64,000 nt of DNA. Origin: Oryzomicrobium sp. (GTDB lineage Bacteria; Pseudomonadota; Gammaproteobacteria; Burkholderiales; Rhodocyclaceae). Below the pieces are notes generated by a model. It was not told the DNA's origin. It saw only the letters and a program-made list of their open reading frames with translations, and ran no database searches. Shown in pieces: positions 18,497 through 34,112 of this stretch (positions are counted from its first letter, which is position 1; the number at the start of each line of letters is the position of its first letter). The translations under genes and the position numbers were made by a program. The DNA lies in the NCBI RefSeq assembly GCF_021287045.1, contig NZ_JAJTBG010000016.1:1-64000 (forward strand), read 5' to 3'.

Positions 18497-20116
18497 TCAG
18501 GTGCGGAAGCGGCCCACCGCGCCTTGCAGCGAATCGGCCAGCCCTTCCAGGGCCTGGGCGGCCTGGGCGGTTTCTTCCACGGCGCCGTTGTTCTCCTCGG
18601 CCATGGCGGCGATGGCGGCGATGTTCTCCGCCACTTCACCGCTGACCCGGCGCTGCTGCTCGGTGGCGGCGGCAATGGCATCCAGGCCGTGGCCCACTTC
18701 GGTGACCGAGCCGTTGGTGGCCTGGAGGATGCCGGCGACACCTTCCACCGAGTTCTGGCTGGCCGCCAGGTTGGTCAGGCCGGATTCGATGGCGGTGCGC
18801 ACCTGGACCGACTGGGCCGACAGGCTGTCGGTGATGGCGTCGATCTCACTGGCCGAACGGGACGACTTCTCGGCCAGCTTGCGCACCTCGTCGGCCACCA
18901 CGGCGAAGCCGCGGCCGGCCTCGCCGGCCCGGGCGGCCTCGATGGCGGCGTTGAGGGCCAGCAGGTTGGTCTGCTCGGCAATGTCCTTCACCTCCTGGGT
19001 CATGCGGGTGATGGCCTCGGTGCTGCGCACGAACTCGGTGACGGTGTCGGCCATGGTGCGCACGTTGTGCTCCACGCCTTTCATTTCGCCGAGCAACTGG
19101 TTCAGGCTGCGGTTGCCTTCCTCGGCCCGGGCCAGGCTCTCCTGGGATTGCTGCTGGACGTGGCCGGCGCTCTGGGAAATGGACGAGATGCTTTCCACCA
19201 GTTGGTCCACCGCGCTGGCGGCATGGACCGACTGCTCGTTCTGGCGGTGGGAGCTGGCCGCCACCCGGCCGGCCGAGTTGGAGAGATCGTGGGCCTTGGC
19301 GGACACCTGGGCGGCGGAGGTGCTGACCTGGCGCACCAGCCCGGCGAAGTTTTCCATGAGCTGGTTGAAGACCCCGGCGGCCTCGCCGATCTCGTCCTTG
19401 CCCTTGACCCGCAGACGGCGGGTCAGGTCGCCGTCGCCCTCGGCGATGTCGCGCAGGCCCCGGGTGAGCTGGCCGATCGGCTCGGTGACGAAGTGGCGGG
19501 TGAACAGGTAGATCACCACCAGCAGGCCGAGCACCACGGCCACGGCGGTGGCGGCGATCTTGACGCCGAAGGTGTTGACCGCCGCATCCACGTCGGAAAG
19601 AGAGACCTTCATGCTGACCACGCCGAGCACGGTGCCCTCGGGCACCTGGTGGCACATGATGCAGTTCTTGCCCAGGTAGTTGGTGGAGGCCAGGGTCGGG
19701 TTCACCACCCGCAGGTAGCGGCCGTCGCCGTCGTCGCCCACGGCGACGAAGGGCTTGCCGCTGCCCATCACCTGCTTTTCGACCTCATCGAGGGGGCGGG
19801 TGGACTTTGTGTCGGGGCCGAACACCTTGGAGACGGCGTCGCCGCGGATCACGTGCAGGTCCTTGATCACCGAGAGCTGCTTGATCTGGTCGAGAAAGAC
19901 CTCGCGCTGGGCCACGGTGCCGGTGATCATCATGCCGGTCAGGCCGGCCATGGTCATTTCGTGAATGCTCTTGGCGAAGCCTTCCGCCTGGTTGACTGCG
20001 GTTTCGCGGGTGACGGCGGTTTCCCACACGATCATTCCGCTCCAGGCGGCCACCAGCACTAGCCAGATGGCCGCGGTGAGACGGACCCAGATGCTCCAAT
20101 CGGCAATACGCTTCAT
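18497..20116 (-). CDS. methyl-accepting chemotaxis protein with periplasmic haem-c motif
   Basis: A 539-residue transmembrane chemoreceptor. TM1 covers about residues 10-31 and a periplasmic sensor domain about 32-184. TM2 spans 186-206, followed by HAMP (207-260) and a signalling domain with the hairpin tip [20 protein letters not shown]. The sensor domain contains CIMCH at residues 152-156, a CxxCH haem-c attachment motif preceded by YLGKN. This is the pattern of haem-containing chemoreceptor sensor domains known from metal-reducing bacteria. A redox, oxygen or nitric-oxide input is therefore likely but inferred. No che genes are adjacent. A GGAGGT-type ribosome binding site precedes the ATG. 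Confidence 0.93.
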   Translation of the reverse strand: MKRIADWSIWVRLTAAIWLVLVAAWSGMIVWETAVTRETAVNQAEGFAKSIHEMTMAGLTGMMITGTVAQREVFLDQIKQLSVIKDLHVIRGDAVSKVFGPDTKSTRPLDEVEKQVMGSGKPFVAVGDDGDGRYLRVVNPTLASTNYLGKNCIMCHQVPEGTVLGVVSMKVSLSDVDAAVNTFGVKIAATAVAVVLGLLVVIYLFTRHFVTEPIGQLTRGLRDIAEGDGDLTRRLRVKGKDEIGEAAGVFNQLMENFAGLVRQVSTSAAQVSAKAHDLSNSAGRVAASSHRQNEQSVHAASAVDQLVESISSISQSAGHVQQQSQESLARAEEGNRSLNQLLGEMKGVEHNVRTMADTVTEFVRSTEAITRMTQEVKDIAEQTNLLALNAAIEAARAGEAGRGFAVVADEVRKLAEKSSRSASEIDAITDSLSAQSVQVRTAIESGLTNLAASQNSVEGVAGILQATNGSVTEVGHGLDAIAAATEQQRRVSGEVAENIAAIAAMAEENNGAVEETAQAAQALEGLADSLQGAVGRFRT

Positions 20117-20227
20117 GACACCCGTTACCTCCCTTGGGCTCGCCCTTGTCGGGGCGGCCTTGTTTTAGTAGGCCGGTGGGACGGATCGGGCCTTGTCCCC
20201 CGGCATGGGCGCGCTGCCCGTTTTGGC

Positions 20228-21343
20228 TCAGGCGGCGACGTCAACCTGTTGAATTGTGCCAGCCGCTCCCGACTCGTGCAAAAACACGCCGGTGGCCCGG
20301 ATCTGGGCCTGGAGCTGATTGTTCTTGTCCTTGAGGGAAAACGGGGTGGCCTGGCCGGTCACCGACAGGGCGCCGATCCCTTGCTCGGCCAGGGTTTTGA
20401 ACACCGGGCCGTCGGGCCCCAGGGTCCAGGTGCCGAGGTGCGCGAAGGCCGGGTCGGCCTCGTCGATCCAGCCGTTGCCGTCGGTATCCAAGGCCGCCAG
20501 TTCGGTGAAGCCGTCGCCGGTGGTGGGGCCGAAAAGCTCCCGGCCGTCGTTCACCTTGCCGTCGCCGTTGCGGTCGAACACGAGGAAGCCGCTGCCGCTG
20601 GAGACGAACGGCAGGCTTCCTTTCTGTCCGTCGCCGTACAGGTCGAAATCGATGCGCAGATCGGAGAGCTGGGCGGCCTGCCCGTTGAAGTTGAGCACCA
20701 GCGGGTCCCGCAGCTTGGCATCCCCCAGGCGTAGCCGGGCGTTGTAGGTGGCCTGGAACTCCCGGCTCATGGTCAGGTTGGCGCTGAAGTTGATTTCCTG
20801 GCCGTCGGCGGTGCGCACCGTGCCTTGGGCGGAGAACGAGGTGGTCTCGCTTTCGTAGACGCTTTCCGAGTAGTCGTACTCCACGCCGTAGCCCTGTTTC
20901 GGCGCGGCTTGCTCCGGCGGCGGCGCCTGGGAGGCGGCGGCCTGGGCGCTGGGGGGCACGGCGGCGGCCTTGAGGTCGCCCAGTTCCCGGGTGCCGACCA
21001 GGTGGATCGTCTCGCCGGTGAGCATTTCCACCACGGCCTTGAGGATGCGCAGGCGCGGGTCCAGGTTCTCGTCGTCGGAAAGGTCGATGCCGGATGAGAC
21101 GGACGAGGCGCTTTGCCCGGAGGCCTCCTTGGCGGACTTGGCCGCGTTGTCCTTTGCCTGGTCCTGCTTCAGGGCGTCCAGCGCCGCGCTGGAAATATTC
21201 ACCCGCGGCTGGGCGCCCTGGCTGCCGTCGGAAAAGTCGGGGCGCTGGTCGCCGATCCAGGCGCGCAGGTTCTCGCTGACATTGTGGCGGCTTTGGGAGG
21301 CATGGCTGGAGCGTTGCTCCAGCTGGGTCTGGGTAATGTGCAT
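20228..21343 (-). CDS. hypothetical protein with two EF-hand-type calcium loops
   Basis: A 371-residue protein of unknown function. There is no signal peptide; the N-terminal 90 residues are polar and Ser/Gln/Ala-rich. A helical stretch DPRLRILKAVVEMLTGE is followed by a beta-rich region. Two DxDxDG-type loops lie at about residues 257-269 (DRNGDGKVNDGRE) and 286-297 (DTDGNGWIDEAD). Similar proteins with the FGPTTGDGFTELAALDTDGN segment are common hypothetical genes in beta- and gammaproteobacteria. The ATG at 21343 is favoured by GGAG upstream. Calcium binding is predicted from the loops. It sits 111 bases upstream of the chemoreceptor gene on the same strand. Confidence 0.8.
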   Translation of the reverse strand: MHITQTQLEQRSSHASQSRHNVSENLRAWIGDQRPDFSDGSQGAQPRVNISSAALDALKQDQAKDNAAKSAKEASGQSASSVSSGIDLSDDENLDPRLRILKAVVEMLTGETIHLVGTRELGDLKAAAVPPSAQAAASQAPPPEQAAPKQGYGVEYDYSESVYESETTSFSAQGTVRTADGQEINFSANLTMSREFQATYNARLRLGDAKLRDPLVLNFNGQAAQLSDLRIDFDLYGDGQKGSLPFVSSGSGFLVFDRNGDGKVNDGRELFGPTTGDGFTELAALDTDGNGWIDEADPAFAHLGTWTLGPDGPVFKTLAEQGIGALSVTGQATPFSLKDKNNQLQAQIRATGVFLHESGAAGTIQQVDVAA

Positions 21344-21423
21344 GGGGAGCTCCGCGAAGGCTACCCCTGTATTAACGGCACCAGCGGCCAAGGCTGAACC
21401 GTGCCGCAAACCCTTTATTGGCA

Positions 21424-21454
21424 CGGGTTTCCAGATGGCATGCCTGGAAACCCG
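21424..21454. other. perfect inverted repeat after hemH
   Basis: CGGGTTTCCAG and CTGGAAACCCG form an 11-bp perfect stem with a nine-base loop between hemH and the EF-hand gene. No T-run follows on the minus strand, so it is either a factor-assisted terminator for hemH or a binding site. Confidence 0.6.
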
Positions 21455-21518
21455 CGCCAGTGCTTGTTCTTCGCGGATGATATTTGGAACGCCGCGCCCC
21501 TGGCGGTGTTCCGGCCGG

Positions 21519-22631
21519 TCAGGCCTTGGCGCCGAGGAGGCGCGCCCGTGCCACCGATTCGGCCAGACCCTGATCGTCCCGGGGCGCCCGGGTAGGCCAG
21601 CCTGCCAGTTGGGCCTCGGCCAGGTCGGCCAGGACGGCGATCCAATCGGGTCGCTCGTTGAGGCAGGGCAGGTAGTGGAAAACCTGGCCGCCGGCATTGA
21701 GGAAGTCGGCCTTCACCTCCTGGGCGATCTCCTCCAGGGTCTCCAGGCAGTCGGCGACGAAGCCCGGGCACAGCACGTCCACCCGGGCGACCCCTTCCTT
21801 GGGCAGGGCGGCCAGGGTCGGGGCAGTGTAGGGCTGGAGCCATTCGGCCTTGCCGAAGCGGGACTGAAAGGTGGTCAGCGCCTGGTGCTCGGGCAGCTCC
21901 AGGGCCCGGGCCAGCAGCCGGGCGGTCTTGTGGCACTCGCAGTGGTAGGGGTCGCCCAGGTCCAGGGAGCGCCGCGGCACGCCGTGAAAGCTCATCACCA
22001 ACCGGTAGGTCTTGTCATTGGCGGCGGGCTTGCCGTGGGCCTGCCAGTGCTCGCGCACGCTGGCGGCCAGGGCGGCGATATAGCCCGGGTCGTCGGCAAA
22101 GCTGCGCTGGCTGCGGACCTCGGGCTGGTTGCGCAGGCCGGCGAGCCACTGGCCGGCCTGGTCGAGCACGGTGGCGGTGGTGCTGGCCGAATACTGGGGG
22201 TAGGCGGGCAGCAGCAGGATGCGGGTGTGGTTGTCAGCTTTGAGCCGGTCAAGCACCTCGGGCAGGGCCGGGCTACCGTAGCGCATCGCCCAGGTGACGG
22301 TGACCCGGTGGCCCCGTTCGCCGAGCAGGCCCTGGAGCAGTTTGGCCTGGCGCTCGGTGTGCACCTTGAGGGGCGAGCCTTCCGGGGTCCAGATGGTGGC
22401 GTACTTGGCGGCGGAGTGCTTGGGCCGGGTGTTGAGGATGATGCCGTTGAGGATCGGCCACCACACCGCCGTGGGGATTTCCACCACCCGGGGGTCGGAG
22501 AGGAATTCCTTGAGATAGCGGCGCACCGCTTCGGGAGTGGGGGAGTCGGGGGAGCCGAGGTTGACCAGCACCACGGCGGTCTGAGGCGGGGTGCCGTGCT
22601 GGAACGGCGGTTCGGGCTGGAAGCGGGGCAT
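21519..22631 (-). CDS. hemH: ferrochelatase
   Basis: A 370-residue enzyme that inserts Fe2+ into protoporphyrin IX, the last step of protohaem synthesis. It begins with the family's [20 protein letters not shown] segment and has the catalytic-histidine motif in [15 protein letters not shown] ([12 protein letters not shown]). Other conserved parts are [15 protein letters not shown] and [20 protein letters not shown]. Length is typical for proteobacteria. It lies 82 bases downstream of hrcA on the same strand. No membrane segment is visible; the enzyme is peripheral or soluble. Confidence 0.97.
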   Translation of the reverse strand: MPRFQPEPPFQHGTPPQTAVVLVNLGSPDSPTPEAVRRYLKEFLSDPRVVEIPTAVWWPILNGIILNTRPKHSAAKYATIWTPEGSPLKVHTERQAKLLQGLLGERGHRVTVTWAMRYGSPALPEVLDRLKADNHTRILLLPAYPQYSASTTATVLDQAGQWLAGLRNQPEVRSQRSFADDPGYIAALAASVREHWQAHGKPAANDKTYRLVMSFHGVPRRSLDLGDPYHCECHKTARLLARALELPEHQALTTFQSRFGKAEWLQPYTAPTLAALPKEGVARVDVLCPGFVADCLETLEEIAQEVKADFLNAGGQVFHYLPCLNERPDWIAVLADLAEAQLAGWPTRAPRDDQGLAESVARARLLGAKA

Positions 22632-22713
22632 GGGTCCTGAGACGGTGTGTCGCTGTCGCGTTGTTCTTGTGGAGCGCCGGGGGGAGGTTTGGACCCATCG
22701 CCCCGGCGCGGGA

Positions 22714-23742
22714 TCAGGCCGTGGCCTGGTAGGTGAGGGCGGAGGAGAGCAGTCGGGCGGTGATGTCCACGATCGGGATGACCCGCTCGTAGGCCATGCG
22801 GGTCGGGCCGATCACCCCCACCGAGCCGATCACCTGGCCGTTGGCCTCGTAGGGGGCGGTGACCACGCTGCATTCGTCCAGGGGGGCGATGCCCGATTCG
22901 TTGCCGATGTAGATCTGCACCCCGTCGGCCTTGTTCGACAGGTCGAGCAGGCGCACCAGGCCGGTCTTGTGCTCGAACAGGTCGAACAGTTCGCGCAGGC
23001 GGCGCACGTTGGACGACAGGTCGTCCACGTCGAGCAGGTTGCGCTTGCCTGAGATCACGTAGCGATCGCCGCTCTCGTGCATGGCCTGGTCGCCCACCGC
23101 CAGCACCGCGCTCATCAGCGCCTGGAGATCGCTCTTCAGCTCGCGCAGTTCGGCGTCGAGGCGGTTGCGCACCTGGTCGAAATCCAGGCCGGCGCAGTGC
23201 TGGTTGAAGTAGTTGGCGGCGGTGACCAGTTCCGCCGGGGTGTAGGCGGCCTCGGTGAACAGGATGCGGTTCTGCACCTCGCCGTCGGCGGTAACCAGGA
23301 TCAGCAGGATGCGTTTTTCCGACAGGGCGAGGAATTCGATCTGCTTGATGCGCGGCGCCTGGCGGCGCGGCGCCACCACCACCCCGGCGAAGTGGGACAG
23401 GTCGGAGAGGATGCGCGAGGCCGAGGCCAGTAGCTGCTGGGGTTGGCTCGGGTCTAGCTGGTGCTCCAGGACGGCGATCTGCCCTTTTTCCAGGGGGCGC
23501 ACGGTGAGCAGGGAATCGACGAACAGCCGGTAGCCCCGGGGCGTCGGTATCCGGCCGGCGGAGGTGTGGGGGCTGGCGACGAAGCCGGCCTCCTCCAGGT
23601 CGGCCATCACGTTGCGGACCGTGGCGGGGGACAGGTCGAGGCCGGAATACCGGGACAGGGCGCGGGAGCCGATGGGCTCGCCTTCGGCGATGTACCGTTC
23701 GACCAGGGTCTTGAGTAGGATGCGGGCGCGTTCGTCGAGCAT
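22714..23742 (-). CDS. hrcA: heat-inducible transcription repressor HrcA
   Basis: A 342-residue repressor that binds CIRCE elements, usually at groESL or dnaK operons, and is itself assisted by GroEL. The N-terminal winged helix contains [20 protein letters not shown] and [18 protein letters not shown]. The GAF-like dimerisation domain follows, with [16 protein letters not shown] as the linker. The window holds no CIRCE copy that I could find, and grpE has a sigma-32 promoter instead; its main target is probably groESL elsewhere. It is divergent from nadK, the standard betaproteobacterial arrangement. Confidence 0.96.
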   Translation of the reverse strand: MLDERARILLKTLVERYIAEGEPIGSRALSRYSGLDLSPATVRNVMADLEEAGFVASPHTSAGRIPTPRGYRLFVDSLLTVRPLEKGQIAVLEHQLDPSQPQQLLASASRILSDLSHFAGVVVAPRRQAPRIKQIEFLALSEKRILLILVTADGEVQNRILFTEAAYTPAELVTAANYFNQHCAGLDFDQVRNRLDAELRELKSDLQALMSAVLAVGDQAMHESGDRYVISGKRNLLDVDDLSSNVRRLRELFDLFEHKTGLVRLLDLSNKADGVQIYIGNESGIAPLDECSVVTAPYEANGQVIGSVGVIGPTRMAYERVIPIVDITARLLSSALTYQATA

Positions 23743-23777
23743 GGCCTGCTATGTTACCGAAAAGGATCAAAACGAAA

Positions 23778-23876
23778 ATGCCGGCGCCACGGAGCGCGAT
23801 GCCCCCGGCGGCGACCGGAATGGCACCCGGGCCGGGCGCGGACAGCGCCGGCACGGGGGAAGCCCGGCGCCGGCAT
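23778..23876. other. long-range inverted repeat in hrcA-nadK intergenic region
   Basis: ATGCCGGCGCC (23778-23788) and its exact complement GGCGCCGGCAT (23866-23876) flank a 77-base GC-rich segment with no gene. The arms lie next to the hrcA and nadK starts respectively, so they may be paired operators or only GC-rich coincidence. Confidence 0.5.
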
Positions 23877-23898
23877 GGTTTTGTGGTTTAATTTTGCC

Positions 23899-24843
23899 AT
23901 GCCACAGTCGTTCAGTACTCCCCGCACCATCGCCCTCATCGGCCGGTACCACAGCCCCGAGGTGGCCGACACCCTGCTGGCCCTCGCCCAGGCGCTGTCC
24001 GACCGGGGCGTCAAGGTTCTGGTGGAAGCCGATACCGCCGACAACATCGCCGGCTTCGGCGCCGCCAGCGGCCACGGCTTGGCCAACCACCACACCCTGG
24101 GCGGCCTGGCGGCCTTCGACGCAGTGGATTTCACGGTGATCGGCTACCGGGCCGACGTGGCCATCGTCGTCGGCGGCGACGGCACCATGCTCAACGCCGC
24201 CCGCCAGCTGGCCCGCTACCGGGTGCCCCTGGTGGGGGTGAACCAGGGCCGGCTCGGCTTCATGACCGACATCGCCCGTTCCGACATGCTTTCGTGCCTG
24301 GACGACCTGCTCGAAGGGCGCTTCATCCCGGAAAGCCGGCTGCTGCTCGGCGGCGAGGTGGTGCGCGGCGGCGAGGTGGTGGCCGCCAACGTGGCGCTCA
24401 ACGACGTGGTGGTGGACAAGGGGGCCATCTCCCGGCTCATCGAATTCGAGTTGTTCATCGACGGCGAGTTCATTTACAGCCTGCGCGCCGACGGCCTGAT
24501 CGTCTCCACCCCCACCGGCTCCACCGCCTACTCCCTGTCGGCCAACGGGCCGATCCTGCACCCCACCCTGGGCGGCATCGCCCTGGTGCCCTTGTGCCCC
24601 CACGCCCTGACCAACCGGCCGATCACCATCCCGGAAACCAAGGCCATCGAAATCCGCATCCTCTCGGCCGACGACTCCCGGGTGCACTTCGACGGCCAGG
24701 TCACCCAGACCCTGTGCCGCTACGACAGCGTGCGCCTGTTCCGCTCCGAGCACAGCGTCTGCTTCCTGCACCCGCCGGGCTACAGCTACTTCGCCATGCT
24801 GCGCCAGAAGCTGCAGTGGAGCGAAAAGCCCAAGGGCACCTGA
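23899..24843 (+). CDS. nadK: NAD kinase
   Basis: A 314-residue cytoplasmic enzyme that phosphorylates NAD to NADP using ATP or polyphosphate. Family motifs are visible: the [13 protein letters not shown] loop, [13 protein letters not shown], and the [15 protein letters not shown] segment of the NAD site. The ATG at 23899 ([13 protein letters not shown]) is chosen over the frame's earlier codon because it starts just before the first strand. recN follows 52 bases downstream, probably in the same transcript. hrcA is divergent. Confidence 0.96.
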   Translation: MPQSFSTPRTIALIGRYHSPEVADTLLALAQALSDRGVKVLVEADTADNIAGFGAASGHGLANHHTLGGLAAFDAVDFTVIGYRADVAIVVGGDGTMLNAARQLARYRVPLVGVNQGRLGFMTDIARSDMLSCLDDLLEGRFIPESRLLLGGEVVRGGEVVAANVALNDVVVDKGAISRLIEFELFIDGEFIYSLRADGLIVSTPTGSTAYSLSANGPILHPTLGGIALVPLCPHALTNRPITIPETKAIEIRILSADDSRVHFDGQVTQTLCRYDSVRLFRSEHSVCFLHPPGYSYFAMLRQKLQWSEKPKGT

Positions 24844-24895
24844 CCCCGGCTGCTTCTCCGACCACTCCTCACTTTACTGCGCCTCCTCGCCCCTT

Positions 24896-26557
24896 ATGCT
24901 GCAGCGCCTGACCATCCGCGATTTCGTCATCGTCGACCGCCTCGAACTGGAGTTCGCCCAGGGGTTCGGCGCTTTCACCGGGGAAACCGGGGCCGGCAAG
25001 TCGATCCTGGTGGATGCCCTCGCCTTCGTCCTTGGCGAGCGGGCCGACAGCGGCCTGGTGCGCGCCGGCGCCGCCCGGGCCGAGGTGACGGCTGCTTTCG
25101 ACGTCGCCGCCCTGCCCGGCGTGGGCGAGTGGTTGGCGGAGCAGGACCTGGCTGCCCCCGAGGACGGCGAGCTGCTGCTGCGCCGGGTGCTCGAAGCCGG
25201 CGGCCGTTCCCGGGCCTACATCAACGGCAGTCCGGCCACCTTGCAGCAACTGAAGGCGGTGGCCGAGGACCTGGTGGACATCCACGGCCAGCACGCCCAT
25301 CAATCCCTGCTGCGCGGTGACGCCCAGCGCGCCCTGCTCGACGGCCAGGCCGGCCTGCGCGACGACGTGCGCGCCGTGGGCGAGGCCTGGCGCGCCTGGC
25401 AGGACGCCCGAACGCTGTTCGACGAGGCCGAGCGCAACGGCGCCCAACTGGCCGAAGAGCGGGAGCGCCTGGCCTGGGAGGTGCAGGAACTGGAATCCCT
25501 GGGACTGGCCGGCGACGAATGGGAAAGCCTCAACCTGGAGCACAAGCGCTTGGCCCACGCCGCCAGCCTGATCGACGGGGCGCGCTACTCCCTGAACGTG
25601 CTGAGCGACGCCGAGGGCGCCTGCGAGGGACAGCTGGACGGGGCCCTCACCCGGCTGGACGACCTGAGCAGCTTCGACCCGGGCCTTGCCGCGGTGGCCG
25701 AACTGCTGCGCTCGGCCCAAACCGAACTGGTGGAGGCGGTTTCGGAACTACGCCGCTACGCCGACCGGGTCGAGCTCGATCCGGACCGGCTGGCGGAAGC
25801 CGAGCGGCGCATCGACGCCGTGCTGTCCTGCGCCCGCAAGTACCGGGAAACCCCGGAAACCCTGCCGGCTCGCCTGGAATCGGCCCGCCAGCGCCTCGCC
25901 CAGCTGGGGGAGGCTTCGGACCTGGAGGCCCTGGTGGCCCGGGTGGCGGCGGCCGAATCCCGCTACCGCGGCCTGGCCCAGGCGTTGTCCAAGAAGCGCG
26001 CCAAGGCGGCGGAAGCCCTGGGTAAGGAGGTCTCGGCGGTGATGCAGGAACTGGCCCTGTCCGGCGGCAAGTTCCAGATCGGGCTGGTGCCTTTCGAAGA
26101 CGGCAGCGCCCACGGCCTGGAGCAGGTGGAATTCCGCATCGCCGGCCTGTCCGGCAGTGCCGCCAAGCCCCTGGCCAAGGTGGCCTCCGGCGGCGAACTG
26201 TCGCGCATCAGCCTGGCCATCCAAGTGGTCACCACCCGCCAGGCCAAGGTGCCCACCCTGGTCTTCGACGAGGTGGACGTGGGCATCGGCGGCGGCGTGG
26301 CCGAGGTGGTGGGGCGCCTGCTGCACCGCCTGGGCCAGGACCGGCAGGTGCTGTGCGTCACCCACCTGCCCCAGGTAGCGGCCCGGGCCGATCACCAGTG
26401 GCAGGTGGCCAAATCCCAGAAGGGCGGCGAGGTGCTCAGCCGGGTGCTGTCCCTGGACGCTCCGGGCCGGGTCGAGGAAATCGCCCGAATGCTGGGCGGG
26501 GTGGAGATCACCGCCACCACCCGGCGCCACGCCGAGGAGATGCTGGCGGCGGGGTGA
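24896..26557 (+). CDS. recN: DNA repair protein RecN (SMC-like)
   Basis: A 553-residue SMC-family ATPase acting in recombinational repair of double-strand breaks. Walker A is GAFTGETGAGKSILVDAL near residue 28. A coiled-coil region spans about 160-365 (arginine/glutamate-rich heptads such as AEERERLAWEVQELESL). The ABC signature KVASGGELSRISLAI and Walker B TLVFDEVDVGIGG follow. In many bacteria recN is LexA-controlled; no CTGT-N8-ACAG box was seen before it, and it probably depends on nadK transcription. A terminator follows. Confidence 0.96.
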   Translation: MLQRLTIRDFVIVDRLELEFAQGFGAFTGETGAGKSILVDALAFVLGERADSGLVRAGAARAEVTAAFDVAALPGVGEWLAEQDLAAPEDGELLLRRVLEAGGRSRAYINGSPATLQQLKAVAEDLVDIHGQHAHQSLLRGDAQRALLDGQAGLRDDVRAVGEAWRAWQDARTLFDEAERNGAQLAEERERLAWEVQELESLGLAGDEWESLNLEHKRLAHAASLIDGARYSLNVLSDAEGACEGQLDGALTRLDDLSSFDPGLAAVAELLRSAQTELVEAVSELRRYADRVELDPDRLAEAERRIDAVLSCARKYRETPETLPARLESARQRLAQLGEASDLEALVARVAAAESRYRGLAQALSKKRAKAAEALGKEVSAVMQELALSGGKFQIGLVPFEDGSAHGLEQVEFRIAGLSGSAAKPLAKVASGGELSRISLAIQVVTTRQAKVPTLVFDEVDVGIGGGVAEVVGRLLHRLGQDRQVLCVTHLPQVAARADHQWQVAKSQKGGEVLSRVLSLDAPGRVEEIARMLGGVEITATTRRHAEEMLAAG

Positions 26558-26607
26558 GGGCGGTCCGGCCGTTCGGGTTGGGCCGGGCGCTCCGGCCGAG
26601 ACAAAAG

Positions 26608-26636
26608 AAAAACGCCGCGGCAATGCGGCGTTTTTT
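26608..26636. terminator. bidirectional terminator between recN and fur
   Basis: AAAAACGCCGC/GCGGCGTTTTT forms an 11-bp stem with a six-base loop and T/A runs on both flanks. It ends both convergent genes. Confidence 0.9.
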
Positions 26637-26662
26637 CATGGGGAGGCGCGGTGGGCGGCAGG

Positions 26663-27124
26663 CTATTCGGTGCCGCGCTGGAACTTCTCGTCCTCGGCTT
26701 GCTTGCCCGGACAGTCGGGCTTGGTGCATTCCACGTACAGATACAGGGCGTGGTCCTGGAGCGCGTAGCCGCGTTCCGCGGCGATCTTCTGCTGGCGGCG
26801 CTCGATTTCCTCGTCGAAGAATTCCTCGACCTTGCCGCAGTTCACGCACACCAGGTGGTCGTGGTGGCGCCCGGCGTTCAGCTCGAACACCGCCTTGCCG
26901 GATTCGAAATGGTGGCGCTCCAGAATGCCGGCCTGCTCGAACTGGGTCAGCACCCGGTAGACCGTGGCCAGGCCGATATCCATGTCCTCGGCGATGAGCA
27001 GGCGGTATACGTCCTCGGCGGTCAGGTGGCGCACGCTGCTCTTCTCGAACAGTTCGAGAATCTTCATGCGCGGGAAGGTTGCCTTGAGGCCGATGCTCTT
27101 GAGGCTCTGGGACGAGGAATTCAT
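26663..27124 (-). CDS. fur: ferric uptake regulator Fur
   Basis: A 153-residue Fe2+-responsive repressor. The N-terminal winged helix (about 1-82) includes [20 protein letters not shown] and [15 protein letters not shown]. The dimerisation domain carries the metal-site residues in [20 protein letters not shown] and a second Cys pair in CTKPDCPG. The ATG at 27124 is preferred over a TTG two codons earlier. It is divergent from bamE across about 240 bases, the usual arrangement in this class of bacteria. A 19-bp Fur box was not clearly visible in the gap. Confidence 0.97.
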   Translation of the reverse strand: MNSSSQSLKSIGLKATFPRMKILELFEKSSVRHLTAEDVYRLLIAEDMDIGLATVYRVLTQFEQAGILERHHFESGKAVFELNAGRHHDHLVCVNCGKVEEFFDEEIERRQQKIAAERGYALQDHALYLYVECTKPDCPGKQAEDEKFQRGTE

Positions 27125-27366
27125 GGGCAATCTCGGGGGGAGTGATTTCAGAGTGGGGGAGCAGGGACGGCCGGTTTGCCGGCGGGCGGACCGTCAGGGG
27201 GCGGACGCGGACGTGGCGCGTTCTCCTTTTGGGCTATGATATACCGTTTCGGTGCCCCGGGAAAAAGCCGGGTGCCAGTGTTTTCGGGTGATTCCGGGCG
27301 ATTCGGGCGAAAAACGCCAGTTCCTTCCGGAGTGCCGCCACCTTTTTTCGCCATATCAGGTCTTTC

Positions 27367-28784
<1,418 letters not shown>

Positions 28785-28892
28785 GCGGGCCCGCCCGTCG
28801 AGGGCGCCCACCGACGCACGGAAATGGTGCGCTGGCCCGGTCCGGAAATGCCCGGGGAAGGATGGGGTAAAGGGCTCGTGGCGCCTGCGGAT

Positions 28893-28922
28893 TTGCCCGG
28901 GGAGGGGGTGATCCGCTATAAT
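28893..28922 (+). promoter_or_regulatory. sigma-70 promoter of carAB
   Basis: TTGCCC (28893-28898), 18-base spacer, perfect TATAAT (28917-28922). It gives carA a leader of about 77 bases that contains a strong hairpin. Confidence 0.75.
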
Positions 28923-28949
28923 AGAAGGGTTTAGCAAATTCAATCGCCG

Positions 28950-28980
28950 AGGCGGGAGGGACCACCAGTCCGTCCCGCTT
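28950..28980 (+). promoter_or_regulatory. carA leader hairpin
   Basis: A 13-pair stem with a single mismatch (28950-28962 with 28968-28980) and a five-base loop lies between the promoter and the carA start. No T-run follows directly. It could be an attenuator-like or RNA-stability element; no leader peptide was found. Confidence 0.55.
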
Positions 28981-29005
28981 CGCGTATCTAGTTCTGGAGT
29001 TTTTC

Positions 29006-30178
<1,173 letters not shown>

Positions 30179-30205
30179 GGCGCCGCGAGCAGACAAGGCG
30201 TACCC

Positions 30206-33412
<3,207 letters not shown>

Positions 33413-33420
33413 TCCCTCAG

Positions 33421-33466
33421 AAAACCGCCGGGGTCGCCCGTTCTCGGGCGCCGGCGGTTTTGCTTT
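33421..33466 (+). terminator. intrinsic terminator after carB
   Basis: AAAACCGCCGG with an inner CGCCCG/CGGGCG stem pairs with CCGGCGGTTTT, then GCTTT. It lies just after the carB stop. Confidence 0.85.
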
Positions 33467-33512
33467 ACCTGATTTACCTAATCGACCAAGACCGATCTAT
33501 CGGGGAATTCCC

Positions 33513-33989
33513 ATGAGCAAGATACCGCTGACCGTGGCCGGGGCCGAGAAGCTGCGCACCGAATTGCACCACCTCAAGACCGTCGAACGCCCGGCCGTGA
33601 TCCAGGCCATTTCCGAGGCCCGCGCCCAGGGCGATCTGTCGGAAAACGCCGAGTACGACGCCGCCAAGGAAAAACAGGGCTTCATCGAAGGCCGCATCCA
33701 GGAACTGGAAGGCAAACTGGGCAACGCCCAGATCATCGACCCCAAGCTGCTCGACGCCGACGGCCGTTGCGTGTTCGGTTCCACCGTGGAACTGGAGGAC
33801 CAGGATTCCGGCGACCAGGTGACCTACCAGATCGTCGGCGAGGACGAGGCCGACATCAAGGAGCGCAAGATTTCCGTGTCTTCGCCCCTGGCCCGCGCCG
33901 TGATTGGCAAGTACGCCGGCGACGTGGCCCAGGTCCAGGCGCCGGGCGGCATGCGCGAGTACGAGATTCTCGACGTCCGCTACGAATAA
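33513..33989 (+). CDS. greA: transcription elongation factor GreA
   Basis: A 158-residue factor that rescues backtracked RNA polymerase by promoting transcript cleavage. The N-terminal coiled coil contains the basic/acidic tip [20 protein letters not shown], whose acidic pair enters the polymerase secondary channel. The C-terminal FKBP-like domain contains the [14 protein letters not shown] segment. Length is typical. It follows carB after a terminator, the common order in betaproteobacteria. Confidence 0.97.
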   Translation: MSKIPLTVAGAEKLRTELHHLKTVERPAVIQAISEARAQGDLSENAEYDAAKEKQGFIEGRIQELEGKLGNAQIIDPKLLDADGRCVFGSTVELEDQDSGDQVTYQIVGEDEADIKERKISVSSPLARAVIGKYAGDVAQVQAPGGMREYEILDVRYE

Positions 33990-34112
33990 ACGCCAGTGCC
34001 TACCCCGCAGGGGGCTGCCCGGAAACCCGCGCCTGGCGCGGACTTTCAGACAGCCCCGCTGCGGATCGAGCATCGACGCGCCTTTTCACGACCTCATCGC
34101 AACCTCATCGCC

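Noticed and set aside
20117-20227. Possible sigma-28 flagellar promoter before the chemoreceptor (TAAA and CCCGACAA)
   Set aside because: The spacing is about five bases too short for a sigma-28 promoter.
24844-24895. LexA box before recN
   Set aside because: No CTGT-N8-ACAG match was present in the gap or just upstream.
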